Positions 9,497-18,322 of a stretch of 64,000 nt of DNA are shown in pieces; position 1 is the first letter of the stretch, and the number at the start of each line of letters is the position of its first letter. The notes beneath the pieces are model-generated. The model saw nothing but the letters and a program-made list of their open reading frames with translations, was not told where the DNA came from and searched no databases. Source of the DNA: an uncultured Bacilli bacterium (lineage in GTDB: Bacteria; Bacillota_I; Bacilli_A; RF39; UBA660); NCBI GenBank assembly GCA_944329425.1, contig CALVIG010000001.1, positions 98,015-162,014 on the forward strand, given 5' to 3'. Made by a program: the position numbers and the translations under genes.

Positions 9497-9555
9497 ATCA
9501 ATCACCAATAGTATTATAACATTAATCTACAAACAAAAAATATAAAAGTTACTAC

Positions 9556-10410
9556 TCAATATTCTGTAAAAGACCATAAATTTTTAATTTGTGTTTTTAA
9601 TGTTTGATAACTCCATAATTTATTACTTCGTTCTTTACTATTTGGGTCATTAATTTTGAATTTATCATTTTTATAATCAGTTATTAAGATAAGATGGCCT
9701 GTAGTAGTAAAATCACCAGGTCTCATACTGCAAATAATAGGATGACCTTTTTTTAATTCTTTTACCATAACTGATTCAGACAAAGCAATTTCTTTACCAA
9801 TTATTCCATATTTTATAACACCCTTCGTAAAAAAATCCCAACTTGTACCATTTTCGTAGTACCCATTTTCATATGCATACTTTGCTATGTCATATGGAGT
9901 AATATCATTTCTACCGGTTAATCCTGCAATAACCATAGCTACTGAAGTTGGACCACAACCGCTTATTGCAATAACACTATCTCCATAATTCCCATAACCC
10001 CATCTTTTATCATATTGAAGTAATAAAGGGTATTGTCCCTTTTTTACCTTCCCTAAATTGTCAGAAAATACCTTGCCTTTATATTTATTATAGTGATACA
10101 CATAATCAGTCATATCTGTATTTTTAGATAACATCATTAATAATATTTCTGGATAACTGCCTTTATTTTCAATAATAGTTTTTATTCTTTTATCTTTTTG
10201 TGAAAGTTCCTCTAATTTTTCCAATGGTTCTTTTGTTTGTGTTGTAGTACTATAAGAAATGCTTTCATTTGAAATATTAGAATGTGATATTTGCTCTTCT
10301 TTATCTATATTTTCTTTTTTATTGTTATATAAAAAGATAGTTAAAAAAATAATAAATATAAAAATAAAAAACTTAACTCTTTTTTTTAATCGTTTTCTTT
10401 TTCTTTTCAA
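9556..10410 (-). CDS. Membrane-anchored C39-like cysteine peptidase
   Basis: A 284-aa protein with a very basic N-terminus, one membrane segment (about residues 12-27), a polar linker, and a Peptidase_C39_2 domain. Catalytic residues can be placed: Cys in SGCGPTS near residue 149, His in GHLI near 240, and Asp/Asn in INDPNS near 253. The catalytic domain should face outside. The substrate is unknown; relatives cleave peptides or cell wall-linked proteins. The TTG start at 10410 is preceded by AAAGGAG at long spacing. Upstream lies a copy of the putative VanR-like operator, so the adjacent two-component system may control it. Confidence 0.8.
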   Translation of the reverse strand: MKRKRKRLKKRVKFFIFIFIIFLTIFLYNNKKENIDKEEQISHSNISNESISYSTTTQTKEPLEKLEELSQKDKRIKTIIENKGSYPEILLMMLSKNTDMTDYVYHYNKYKGKVFSDNLGKVKKGQYPLLLQYDKRWGYGNYGDSVIAISGCGPTSVAMVIAGLTGRNDITPYDIAKYAYENGYYENGTSWDFFTKGVIKYGIIGKEIALSESVMVKELKKGHPIICSMRPGDFTTTGHLILITDYKNDKFKINDPNSKERSNKLWSYQTLKTQIKNLWSFTEY

Positions 10411-10445
10411 TATTGAACTAAACTCCTTTCAGTATTAACTAAAAC

Positions 10446-10503
10446 GAAAAACAACCATTAAAATCAATACAAATAAATTGTAGTATTTTTTTAATGATTG
10501 TTC
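10446..10503 (-). terminator. Large stem-loop between the VanS-like kinase and C39 peptidase genes
   Basis: An arm at 10450-10463 pairs with 10489-10502 (AACAATCATTAAAA with its partner, one wobble), with an inner AATAC/GTATT stem and a T-run. It ends transcription from the kinase operon or attenuates transcription that starts at the -10 at 10515-10520. Confidence 0.6.
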
Positions 10504-10514
10504 TTTAATTCAAT

Positions 10515-10541
10515 ATTATAAATTTCTTAAAATTTTCTTAA
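10515..10541 (-). promoter_or_regulatory. Direct-repeat operator with -10 upstream of the C39 peptidase
   Basis: The octamer TTTCTTAA occurs at 10523-10530 and 10534-10541 (11-base period, plus-strand reading). TATAAT reads on the minus strand at 10515-10520, immediately downstream of the repeats. The repeat matches the one before the VanR-like gene, in 15 of 17 bases by eye. Confidence 0.5.
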
Positions 10542-11632
10542 TTAATATCAAGAGGTAATTCAATATGGAACGTAGTTTTTTTATCATTACTTTCACAAGT
10601 TATGTTACCGTTATGAAGAGTTATGATATCCTTTGCAATTGCAAGACCTAGCCCACTTCCTCCTGTTTTACTAGTTCTTGAAGAATCAAGTCTATAAAAT
10701 TTTTCAAATATTTTTTTTAATTTTTCCTTTGGTAATTGGTTTCCTTCGTTTATTACATTTACTAAAACCTTATTATCTATTTTTTTTATATCAATAATAA
10801 TATTACTATTTTCGTTACTATAGTTAATGGCATTTTTAACTAAGTTATTAAATACCCTCCCTAACTTATCTGGATCACCAAATAACGTAATTCTTTCATC
10901 ATAATTAAAAAGAATTTTTTTATTTACTTCTTTTAATACCGGATAAAAATCATCTATTATTTGTTCTATCATTAAATTTAAATCTAACTGTTCTTTTTGG
11001 AGTATTATCTTTTCTGAATTAAACCTCGCTACATCAAATAACTCATTTATTAAATCCTCCAAACGGTATGATTTATCAAGTGCTATACTAGTGTATTTTT
11101 TTCTTTGCTTTACCGGCATATCAGTTGCTTCATCTAATAAAGATAAATAGCCAATCATAGAAGTTAATGGCGTTTTAATATCATGTGCTAAATAAACTAT
11201 CAAATCATTTTTCCTTTGTTCATTTTCTTGTGCTAGCTTTAAATTTTGTATTGCCTGTTTTTTTATCTGGTTCATTCTTTTTTCCACGTCTTCTAATTCT
11301 TGAGGAAGTTTTATATCATCCTCATTATTACTAACTAAAAGGGTGCTTTTATCTACTACTTGATCAATGTAAGACAAGGTTTTATATAAACAAATCACTA
11401 TTATAAATAAAAAGCCAAATAACCATATAGAAATAAGAATATATGGATTATATCCTATTTTTGTTAATATTTGATATAAAAAATCATCACTGTACCAAAC
11501 TTTATCATAACTTAAATATCTACATATAAACCAAGTTAAAACAAAAATAAAAGTATATAAAGAAACCCATATTATTATTTTTTTAATAAACTTCTTTGTT
11601 ATTTTTTTTCCATAATGTTCTTTATTTTTCAA
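10538..11632 (-). CDS. VanS-like sensor histidine kinase
   Basis: A 364-aa kinase with two membrane helices (about residues 16-38 and 58-80) around a short extracellular loop, then a coiled HAMP-like linker. H box YLAHDIKTPLTSMIGYLSLL lies near residue 146, the N box is NLVKNAINYS, and the ATP lid GGSGLGLAIAK is intact. The H box is very close to that of VanS-family kinases. No vanHAX-type genes are nearby, so this is a VanS-family envelope-stress kinase rather than a vancomycin resistance gene. It overlaps its response regulator by 11 bases. Confidence 0.88.
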   Translation of the reverse strand: MKNKEHYGKKITKKFIKKIIIWVSLYTFIFVLTWFICRYLSYDKVWYSDDFLYQILTKIGYNPYILISIWLFGFLFIIVICLYKTLSYIDQVVDKSTLLVSNNEDDIKLPQELEDVEKRMNQIKKQAIQNLKLAQENEQRKNDLIVYLAHDIKTPLTSMIGYLSLLDEATDMPVKQRKKYTSIALDKSYRLEDLINELFDVARFNSEKIILQKEQLDLNLMIEQIIDDFYPVLKEVNKKILFNYDERITLFGDPDKLGRVFNNLVKNAINYSNENSNIIIDIKKIDNKVLVNVINEGNQLPKEKLKKIFEKFYRLDSSRTSKTGGSGLGLAIAKDIITLHNGNITCESNDKKTTFHIELPLDIN

Positions 11633-12311
11633 TTTTATACCCCACTCCCCATATTGTTTTAATGTACTTAGGTTCTCTTGATATATCTCCCATTTTCTCC
11701 CTTAAATGCCTTATATGTACCATGATAGTATTATTATCTTTTTCAAAATACTTATCTTTCCATACCTTAGTAAATATTTCATCACTTTTTACAACTTTAC
11801 CCCTGTTTACACAAAGTAACCAAAGAATTGCAAATTCTGTCTTAGTTAGATCAATCTTTTTCTCATTAAAGAAAAATTCGTGCGTACTATTATTAATAAG
11901 TATTCCTCTAAAATCTATTTCATTTTCGTCATTTTCAAAATTATTGTACTTTTTATACCTTCTTAGCTGTGCTTTTACCCTTGCTATTAATTCAAGTGGT
12001 TGAAAAGGTTTAGTTACGTAATCGTCAGCACCTATCGAAAGACCATTTATTTTATCAATATCTTCTACCTTAGCTGTTGCAAAAATAATAGGGAAATTAT
12101 ATTTTTCTCTTATTTTACTACATAGCTCAAAACCATCCATTTCGGGCATCATTACATCTAAAATTGCCAAGTCTATTTTTAAATTATCTATATTAGATAA
12201 TACGTCATTGCTAGAATAAAATTTATAAACATTATAATTTTCATTTTTTAAATAGATTTCAACAAAATCTGCTATTTCTTTTTCATCATCTACAATAAGA
12301 ATGTTCGTCAT
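11622..12311 (-). CDS. VanR-like response regulator (OmpR family)
   Basis: A 229-aa DNA-binding regulator. The receiver domain has acidic residues DDE near 8-10, phosphoacceptor D in AILDVMMPEMDG near 52, and K in TKPF near 102. A winged helix with DNNTIMVHIRHLREK is at the C-terminus. It is the cognate partner of the overlapping kinase. The upstream region has an 11-base-period direct repeat of CTTAAG and a TATAAT, suggesting autoregulation. Confidence 0.9.
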   Translation of the reverse strand: MTNILIVDDEKEIADFVEIYLKNENYNVYKFYSSNDVLSNIDNLKIDLAILDVMMPEMDGFELCSKIREKYNFPIIFATAKVEDIDKINGLSIGADDYVTKPFQPLELIARVKAQLRRYKKYNNFENDENEIDFRGILINNSTHEFFFNEKKIDLTKTEFAILWLLCVNRGKVVKSDEIFTKVWKDKYFEKDNNTIMVHIRHLREKMGDISREPKYIKTIWGVGYKIEK

Positions 12312-12332
12312 AATAGATACTCCTTACCTATG

Positions 12333-12377
12333 ATTATAACATACTTACTTATGCTAAAACCTTAAGTTTTTCTTAAG
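12333..12377 (-). promoter_or_regulatory. Promoter and direct-repeat operator of the VanRS-like operon
   Basis: CTTAAG occurs at 12361-12366 and 12372-12377 (11-base period), the usual geometry for two OmpR-family protomers. TATAAT reads on the minus strand at 12333-12338, 22 bases downstream. The distance suits activator binding at or just above -35. Confidence 0.55.
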
Positions 12378-12384
12378 AACGAAA

Positions 12385-12412
12385 AAAAAGAGCATTTTAA
12401 CATGCTCTTTTT
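12385..12412 (-). terminator. Terminator of the ASCH gene
   Basis: AAAAAGAGCAT (12385-12395) pairs with ATGCTCTTTTT (12402-12412) around a six-base loop. It overlaps the stop codon. Confidence 0.85.
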
Positions 12413-12806
12413 AATCAAAATTCCAAATACCAAGTTTCCCCTTAGCGGGTATTTTATTTTTTAATATGCTAACATCATCTAATATCCATGCATATCTTCC
12501 TTTTTCATAGCATCCGCACAAGTACTCGGTTTTGTTTTTCTTTATTTCGTTTAAAAATTTTTCGTCCATTAAAACACAATCTTTTAAACAAGCTTTACAT
12601 AGAATATAACCTTCTTTAAAATCATAATCCTTTGGTAAAAGTTTAAGTAACTTTTCCCTTCTTTCTTTTTCCATTTTATTTTTGGTTAATGATGCATGTA
12701 TGTATATTTCTCCCCGATAATTAGTTTTCCAACTTCTGGTTTCTATCCGTTTTATACCAAGTGATACTAAGGAAGCAAATGGCTCTTTAATACTTAGTGC
12801 TTTCAT
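12411..12806 (-). CDS. ASCH-domain protein
   Basis: A 131-aa protein almost entirely covered by an ASCH (PUA-like) domain. The N-terminal signature is MKALSIKEPFASLV followed by GIKRIETRSWKTNYRGEIYI, typical of the family, whose members bind or modify RNA or nucleosides. A specific activity (such as amidohydrolase for modified cytidine) cannot be assigned. It contains several cysteines (CKACLKDC, CGCYEKG). The gene overlaps the end of the upstream membrane-protein gene by 20 bases, so the two are co-transcribed. Confidence 0.8.
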   Translation of the reverse strand: MKALSIKEPFASLVSLGIKRIETRSWKTNYRGEIYIHASLTKNKMEKERREKLLKLLPKDYDFKEGYILCKACLKDCVLMDEKFLNEIKKNKTEYLCGCYEKGRYAWILDDVSILKNKIPAKGKLGIWNFD

Positions 12807-13536
12807 AACTATATTCTTCTTTATTGTTATATTCTACTTTTGATAATAACCGTTTAAATTCTTTAAGTAAATTATCATCTTCAAAATAATAGGTATCATC
12901 AACTATAACCCAACTTCCATAATTTTCAGATAAAAAATTTAAAATATCATTAATTGCATCCAACTGTTTGATTAACTCATTCATATCTGTTTCATAACTT
13001 TTTGAATCTCCGAAATAATTAAACATTGACGTTAATTCTATATATAAGTCTTTATAATAAGAATCTAAATTTTCATCTTTGTAATATGACATTAAGTTAT
13101 TTTGGGTTTGAAAACTTTTTACATCTTCTATTGATTTATTTATGGTTTGTTTAGTTTTTTCTATATAGTTTTTTGAATATGTAAAATCCGGCATATCATT
13201 TAGTACGTTGTTTTTATTTAATAAACTAGTTATTTTTTTATCCGTTAAAACATAATTAATATCTAAAACCAAACTAAAGGCATCCTTATAATATTTTTTT
13301 ACGGCCTTTTCAAGTTTTAAATTTTCCTCAGTTGTTACATATGTTTTTAAGTTCTTATTTATTTTTTTTACATCTAAATCGTTTTTAGAAAACATTTCAT
13401 TTAATTCTTTTATATTATTTCTTAAATCATCTTCTTGCCCGAGATCCCTAACAACAAAAAATCCTACCAACGTACAAAACAATATAAATATAGCTAATAT
13501 TAAATATAAAATTATTTTTATAGATTTGTTTTTCAT
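12787..13536 (-). CDS. Anchored protein of unknown function
   Basis: A 249-aa protein with one N-terminal membrane helix (about residues 8-30) and a long lysine/asparagine-rich, largely helical extracellular part with predicted coiled-coil character. I do not recognise a family. An AAAGGAA ribosome site precedes the ATG. It lies upstream of and overlaps the ASCH gene and follows the MacB-like transporter gene, though no functional link is visible. Confidence 0.6.
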   Translation of the reverse strand: MKNKSIKIILYLILAIFILFCTLVGFFVVRDLGQEDDLRNNIKELNEMFSKNDLDVKKINKNLKTYVTTEENLKLEKAVKKYYKDAFSLVLDINYVLTDKKITSLLNKNNVLNDMPDFTYSKNYIEKTKQTINKSIEDVKSFQTQNNLMSYYKDENLDSYYKDLYIELTSMFNYFGDSKSYETDMNELIKQLDAINDILNFLSENYGSWVIVDDTYYFEDDNLLKEFKRLLSKVEYNNKEEYSYESTKY

Positions 13537-13603
13537 ATACTACTATTCCTTTATCCATATCTTCTTATATATTATACAACAACATTTTATTTTTTTAAAT
13601 ATA

Positions 13604-15928
13604 TCATTCACTTCTTAAAGCTTCCACTGGATCCTTTTTGCTTGCACCTTTAGATGGTATTAATCCTCCAATTAAGGTAAGCATTATACTTATTATCACC
13701 AAAATAACCGCATGAACAGGATTTAATACACCTACGTTTTTAAGTTCGGTTGCGTTATAAATGATTTTATTTATCGGAATTAATAGTAATAAAGTTATTA
13801 TAATTGAAACAACGCCCGATATTAACCCAATGATTAAGGTTTCAGCGTTAAACACCCTTGTTATATCTTTTTTTCTAGCACCCAAACTTCTTAATATACC
13901 AATTTCTTTCGTTCTTTCTAACACGGAAATATAAGTTATTATTCCTATCATTATTGATGATACAAGAAGTGAGATTGAGGAAAACGCGATTAAAACAATG
14001 GTTATTCCATCAAGTATTCCGTTTGATAAATCACCTATTTGTTTTGCGTAATCCATATATAATATTTTTGCTTCATCTTCTTTATCTTTATTATACTCAT
14101 CTAAATAACTTATTACTTGTTCCTTACTTTTAAAATCTTTTGGGTATATGTTTATGGAAGCAGGAACATCATTTGCTCCCAATATCGTAAGTGCTTCATC
14201 CTTTGTTATTTTAGCTTCATCAAAACTTATACCTCCCATAAAAACAACTCCACTTGAATTATACTGATACTTAACTATCTCGCTTTCTTTATTTTCATTT
14301 ACGATAATATTTATTAATTCGTTTGAATATCCAATTTTTGATACCATTGACGAGCCCATTGACTCAGATATAACATCCATTATTGAAGCTAATACGTTAT
14401 CCTTTTTTCCCCTTACGATACCAACTATTTTTAAAGTGATACCTTTATCATACATTTCTTTACTAGGTTCTTTTTTTGCAAACACGTTTTCATTTATTTT
14501 AGAATAATAATTATCATTACTAATAACTTTTATTTCTTTTCCCACTATCTCATTAAAGTTTATTTCTTTTTTTGAAGAATCAACAAATAAAGCATCTAAT
14601 AAGTTTTTATCAATACGGTTTTTACTATCAACTATTAACACCACGTCATACACGCTACTAGGATAACTACCACTTAATAAATCATAATTATCCTTTAAAT
14701 AAGAATCACCACTTAAATCTTGAGGAAGCGAATTAAAGTTAATGGAACCACCACTAACTGTTTTAAAATTTTCATTATTATCAGTAGTCATTAAATTGAA
14801 GCTAGTAACTGTATAATAAGATATGGCACTTAACAAATTACTATCCATGTTTTTTATATAATTTAAATATTCATCTGTAATTGCATTTTCATGAACTTTA
14901 TTATTTTCTTCTCCTGAATATGGATATAAAACATTTTTTTGAGGATAATCATAGTCACCCGTAAAAGCTTTTTTATTATCTTCTAACTCTTTTTTATCCA
15001 TCGTAGAGGTAAGCTTAGATATAGTTATTGGAAAAGAAGATAAAGTGTTTTTTTCATACTCTTTTATTTGCTTATTAAAACCATTAGATATTGATAAAAT
15101 AAGAGCTATTCCAATTAACCCAATACTTGATGCAAAAGAAGTTAAAAAAGTTCTTCCTTTCTTTGTTTTTAAGTTATTTAAACTTAAATTAACCGCCGCT
15201 TTAAGAGACATTTTCGTCTTTTTTATTTTAACATAATCATCTTTAATTTCATTTTCATTATAAGGTTTACTATCATTTATTATAACGCCGTCTTTTAACT
15301 CTATAATTCTACTAGCGTATTTTTTTGCAAGTTCTTTGTTATGGGTAACCATTATTACTAACTTATCTTTAGCTACTTTTTTTATTAATTCCATTATCAT
15401 AATACTATTTTTTGAGTCCAATGCTCCAGTTGGTTCATCCGCTAAAATTATCTTAGGATCATTTACCAAAGCCCTTGCTATAGCAACACGCTGCATTTGA
15501 CCGCCAGATAATTCATTAGGCTTCTTGTTAACGTGTTTTTCTAATCCAACTTTTTTAAGTGCATCCATTACTTTTTTTCTTTTATCCTTAGAATTACTTA
15601 AAGTAAGGGCTAATTCAACGTTTTTATAAACGGATATGTGATTTATTAAATTATAATTTTGAAAAATAAAACCAACACACGAATTACGGTAGTAGTCCCA
15701 ATCATTATCCTTGAAGTTTTTAGTGGATTTACCATTTATTATTAGCTCTCCATAATCATAGTTATCTAATCCACCAATAACGTTTAGTAACGTTGTTTTC
15801 CCACTACCTGATTGTCCTAAAATCGTAACAAATTCATTTTTTCTAAAATTCACATTAACATCATTCAAGGCCACCTGAGTTAAACTTTTAGTTTTATATA
15901 TTTTTTTTAGATGTTTTAAAGTTAACAT
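13604..15928 (-). CDS. Fused ABC transporter, ATPase plus MacB/FtsX-type permease
   Basis: A 774-aa single-chain half-transporter. The N-terminal ATPase has Walker A GQSGSGKT near residue 39, LSGGQMQR near 141 and [11 protein letters not shown] near 162. A membrane helix follows near 255-275, then a large extracellular domain to about 630 and three C-terminal helices with the FtsX-family signature ILRSLGARKKDI. This matches MacB-like exporters of Firmicutes that move peptides or lipids across the envelope, or transmit force. Unlike the Bce module it has no kinase directly adjoining. A strong AGGAGG site precedes ATG 15928. Confidence 0.87.
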   Translation of the reverse strand: MLTLKHLKKIYKTKSLTQVALNDVNVNFRKNEFVTILGQSGSGKTTLLNVIGGLDNYDYGELIINGKSTKNFKDNDWDYYRNSCVGFIFQNYNLINHISVYKNVELALTLSNSKDKRKKVMDALKKVGLEKHVNKKPNELSGGQMQRVAIARALVNDPKIILADEPTGALDSKNSIMIMELIKKVAKDKLVIMVTHNKELAKKYASRIIELKDGVIINDSKPYNENEIKDDYVKIKKTKMSLKAAVNLSLNNLKTKKGRTFLTSFASSIGLIGIALILSISNGFNKQIKEYEKNTLSSFPITISKLTSTMDKKELEDNKKAFTGDYDYPQKNVLYPYSGEENNKVHENAITDEYLNYIKNMDSNLLSAISYYTVTSFNLMTTDNNENFKTVSGGSINFNSLPQDLSGDSYLKDNYDLLSGSYPSSVYDVVLIVDSKNRIDKNLLDALFVDSSKKEINFNEIVGKEIKVISNDNYYSKINENVFAKKEPSKEMYDKGITLKIVGIVRGKKDNVLASIMDVISESMGSSMVSKIGYSNELINIIVNENKESEIVKYQYNSSGVVFMGGISFDEAKITKDEALTILGANDVPASINIYPKDFKSKEQVISYLDEYNKDKEDEAKILYMDYAKQIGDLSNGILDGITIVLIAFSSISLLVSSIMIGIITYISVLERTKEIGILRSLGARKKDITRVFNAETLIIGLISGVVSIIITLLLLIPINKIIYNATELKNVGVLNPVHAVILVIISIMLTLIGGLIPSKGASKKDPVEALRSE

Positions 15929-15980
15929 AAAAGATATTCCTCCTACTTATATTGTACTATATTACGTTTTAAAATACTCG

Positions 15981-16006
15981 AAAAAAAAAGAACAATAAGT
16001 TCTTTT
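15981..16006 (-). terminator. Terminator of the phosphorelay/lipoprotein operon
   Basis: AAAAGAAC (15986-15993) pairs with GTTCTTTT (15999-16006). A nine-base A-run on the plus strand gives the U-tract on the minus-strand transcript. Confidence 0.8.
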
Positions 16007-16451
16007 AGTATCCTAAATCCTTAAGAACGTTTTTTAAAGTTCCCTTATATTCAATATTAACGGATGCATATAACAAAGTATTATCAACCCTTGTTATAAC
16101 GTTATACGTATCTGATAATTCTTGAACGTATTTATTATAAGTGTCTCCGCTTGTCTCTTTACCCTTAGTTTTGTTGGTTTCAAAACTTTTTTTGTTGTTA
16201 GTGTAAGCTGCTTTTGCCTGTTTCTTAGTTTCAAAAACATAATATTCTATTTGAAATTTACCATTATTTGCGGAAGCTACGTAAGTTACGCTTGGGTCTT
16301 CCATTTGTTTAGTTACATCAGTAACAATAAAACCATTATTAGATAGCTTTGATACCATATCTTCCGTTTTTAAAACCTTTTTTTCACCACAGGCACTAAG
16401 CAAGATAATCATTGCAATAAAAGCAAATATTTTGGTAATTTTTTTCATCAT
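16005..16451 (-). CDS. Small lipoprotein of unknown function
   Basis: A 148-aa protein with a lipoprotein signal peptide ending in LLSAC (lipobox cysteine near residue 21), so it is exported and lipid-anchored. The mature part is about 125 residues with no family that I recognise. It contains a segment (EYYVFETKKQAKAAY) seen in various DUF-type Firmicute lipoproteins. It is the last gene after the hybrid kinase, 22 bases downstream, and is followed by a terminator. It may provide an envelope input to the phosphorelay, which is inference from position only. Confidence 0.7.
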   Translation of the reverse strand: MMKKITKIFAFIAMIILLSACGEKKVLKTEDMVSKLSNNGFIVTDVTKQMEDPSVTYVASANNGKFQIEYYVFETKKQAKAAYTNNKKSFETNKTKGKETSGDTYNKYVQELSDTYNVITRVDNTLLYASVNIEYKGTLKNVLKDLGY

Positions 16452-16473
16452 ATCATTTCTCCTTATCCATTAA

Positions 16474-18318
16474 TTAAAAGTATTTATTAATTATTTTATT
16501 TAATTCGGATATATTTATGGGTTTAGATAAATATTCGTCAAAGCCCTCCCTTAAATACATCTCTTTCATTCCGGTTATTGCATTAGCGGTTAAAGCAACT
16601 ATAGGTGGAATATCATAACCATCTAATTTTTTTAAGACGTGTAAAACCTCTATTCCATCCATTTCCGGCATCATGTGGTCTAAAAATATTATATCATATT
16701 TTGTTCCTTCTTTAACTTTATATATACAATCTTTTCCGTTAGTTACCGTATCTATCGTAAATTTATACGGGTCTAATAACCTTGTTGCGACTTTTATATT
16801 AAGCTTATTATCATCAACAATTAACACTCTTTTTCCAGTACAATCCAAATAATTTATTTCACCATCTGATTTTATAGGGTCTGAAATTAATCCCAATTTT
16901 TCTTTACTAATTATCTTTTGCCTTATGTCTACAAAAAACGTAGTTCCTACCTCATACTCACTTTCAAACCAAATCTTACCGCCCATAAGATCAACGTATT
17001 TTTTGGTTATAACAAGGCCTAACCCCGTGCCTTCTATTTCGTTTTGGGTGGCATTATCTAACCTACTAAATTTTTCAAATATTTTGTTATAATCTTCTTT
17101 TTTTATTCCAAATCCCGTATCTGCAACCTTAAAATGTAAATCTACGTAATCCCCATCAACGTCTGATGTAATGGTTAACTTTATTTTACCTACCTCAGTA
17201 TATTTAACCGAATTAGTTAATATATTTAGTAATATTTGAAATAACTTAGTGGAATCACCGTACAATTTAGAAGGTATATTAGTATCTATGTCCATTATAA
17301 GTTTAATTGGCCTATCTCCTATTCTAGCTTCTATTATACTTGATAATTCCATTGCAACGTTTCCAATGGAGTACTCTTTTTTCTCAAGCACTTCTTTTCC
17401 AGACTCTATTTTAGAAATGTCTAATATGTTATTTATTATATCTAATAAATTATTACTAGCAGAAGCTATATGCTTAATATCTACCCTTGCGTTTTTTTCA
17501 TCAAATTTAGGATCATTAAGCAAGCTTTCACTAAGACCTACTATAGCATTCATAGGAGACCTAATTTCATGTGACATGTTTGATAAAAAATCAGATTTGG
17601 CTCTATTTGATTTATCAATTTCATTTTTTACCGTTTTAAGTTCACTAATGATTTCAAGGTCAGGATTTTCGATGTTAAAATATAAGAAAAACATTTGAAG
17701 GGCTGCTCCTATTGCTGAAAAAGCAATGTTAGGGAACATAAGCTGAAGGCCAAATATAATTATAAGTTCTATCATCATTATCCATATAGAAACTTTCTTT
17801 CTTAAAGGAGCGCTTTTACCATTTTTTAAAGTATATATCACTATTAAGATTACAACAAAAGCACAAAATGCCAAAACAAAATATGAAGCAGCCCCCGGAA
17901 TATAGGAAATGTTAAGTGGATCTAACCTTTCAAACGGAATGAAAAAATATAAAATACTTGTAAAGATAAATATAACACTCATCACTTTATTTTGGTTGCT
18001 TGAATAAATTACTTCCATCAAATTATTAGCCTCCAAATTGTTCAAAAAAACGATGCTGTAATAATAAAGTAAAGCAAACCATACAATACCAGTAGACCAA
18101 TGCACCCTATGGATAAGCAAGTTAATAATTTCATTATTCCCATAATATAAACAGAAAGAAGCTATTATCTCGGTTACTAAAAGCGTAATTTCTACTATTA
18201 ACATATAACGATATATTTTATTTCTTATTGATAAGAATCTTCTTTTAGAAAAATACACGATGCATAATAATATTACAAAAAGTAGACTTCCTATCGTAAG
18301 CATTAATCCCGCTAACAT
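16474..18318 (-). CDS. Hybrid histidine kinase with receiver domain (apparently active)
   Basis: The N-terminal seven-helix membrane sensor covers about residues 1-220. A coiled linker follows, then HisKA with [14 protein letters not shown] (His near 249), HATPase with intact NILTNSVKYT, ADTGFGI and GTGLGL (near 429), and a C-terminal receiver with D in [11 protein letters not shown] near 547 and K in LSKP. All catalytic boxes are present. The frame is open to 18351, but ATG 18318 follows AAAGGAG at eight bases and is the better start, four bases after the previous stop. The ligand is unknown. It probably passes phosphate through its receiver to the HPt protein encoded first in this operon. 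Confidence 0.88.
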   Translation of the reverse strand: MLAGLMLTIGSLLFVILLCIVYFSKRRFLSIRNKIYRYMLIVEITLLVTEIIASFCLYYGNNEIINLLIHRVHWSTGIVWFALLYYYSIVFLNNLEANNLMEVIYSSNQNKVMSVIFIFTSILYFFIPFERLDPLNISYIPGAASYFVLAFCAFVVILIVIYTLKNGKSAPLRKKVSIWIMMIELIIIFGLQLMFPNIAFSAIGAALQMFFLYFNIENPDLEIISELKTVKNEIDKSNRAKSDFLSNMSHEIRSPMNAIVGLSESLLNDPKFDEKNARVDIKHIASASNNLLDIINNILDISKIESGKEVLEKKEYSIGNVAMELSSIIEARIGDRPIKLIMDIDTNIPSKLYGDSTKLFQILLNILTNSVKYTEVGKIKLTITSDVDGDYVDLHFKVADTGFGIKKEDYNKIFEKFSRLDNATQNEIEGTGLGLVITKKYVDLMGGKIWFESEYEVGTTFFVDIRQKIISKEKLGLISDPIKSDGEINYLDCTGKRVLIVDDNKLNIKVATRLLDPYKFTIDTVTNGKDCIYKVKEGTKYDIIFLDHMMPEMDGIEVLHVLKKLDGYDIPPIVALTANAITGMKEMYLREGFDEYLSKPINISELNKIINKYF

Positions 18319-18322
18319 ATAA

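Noticed and set aside
10538-12311. Vancomycin resistance locus suggested by VanRS similarity
   Set aside because: No vanH, vanA/B-type ligase, vanX or vanY gene is present; only the regulator family matches.
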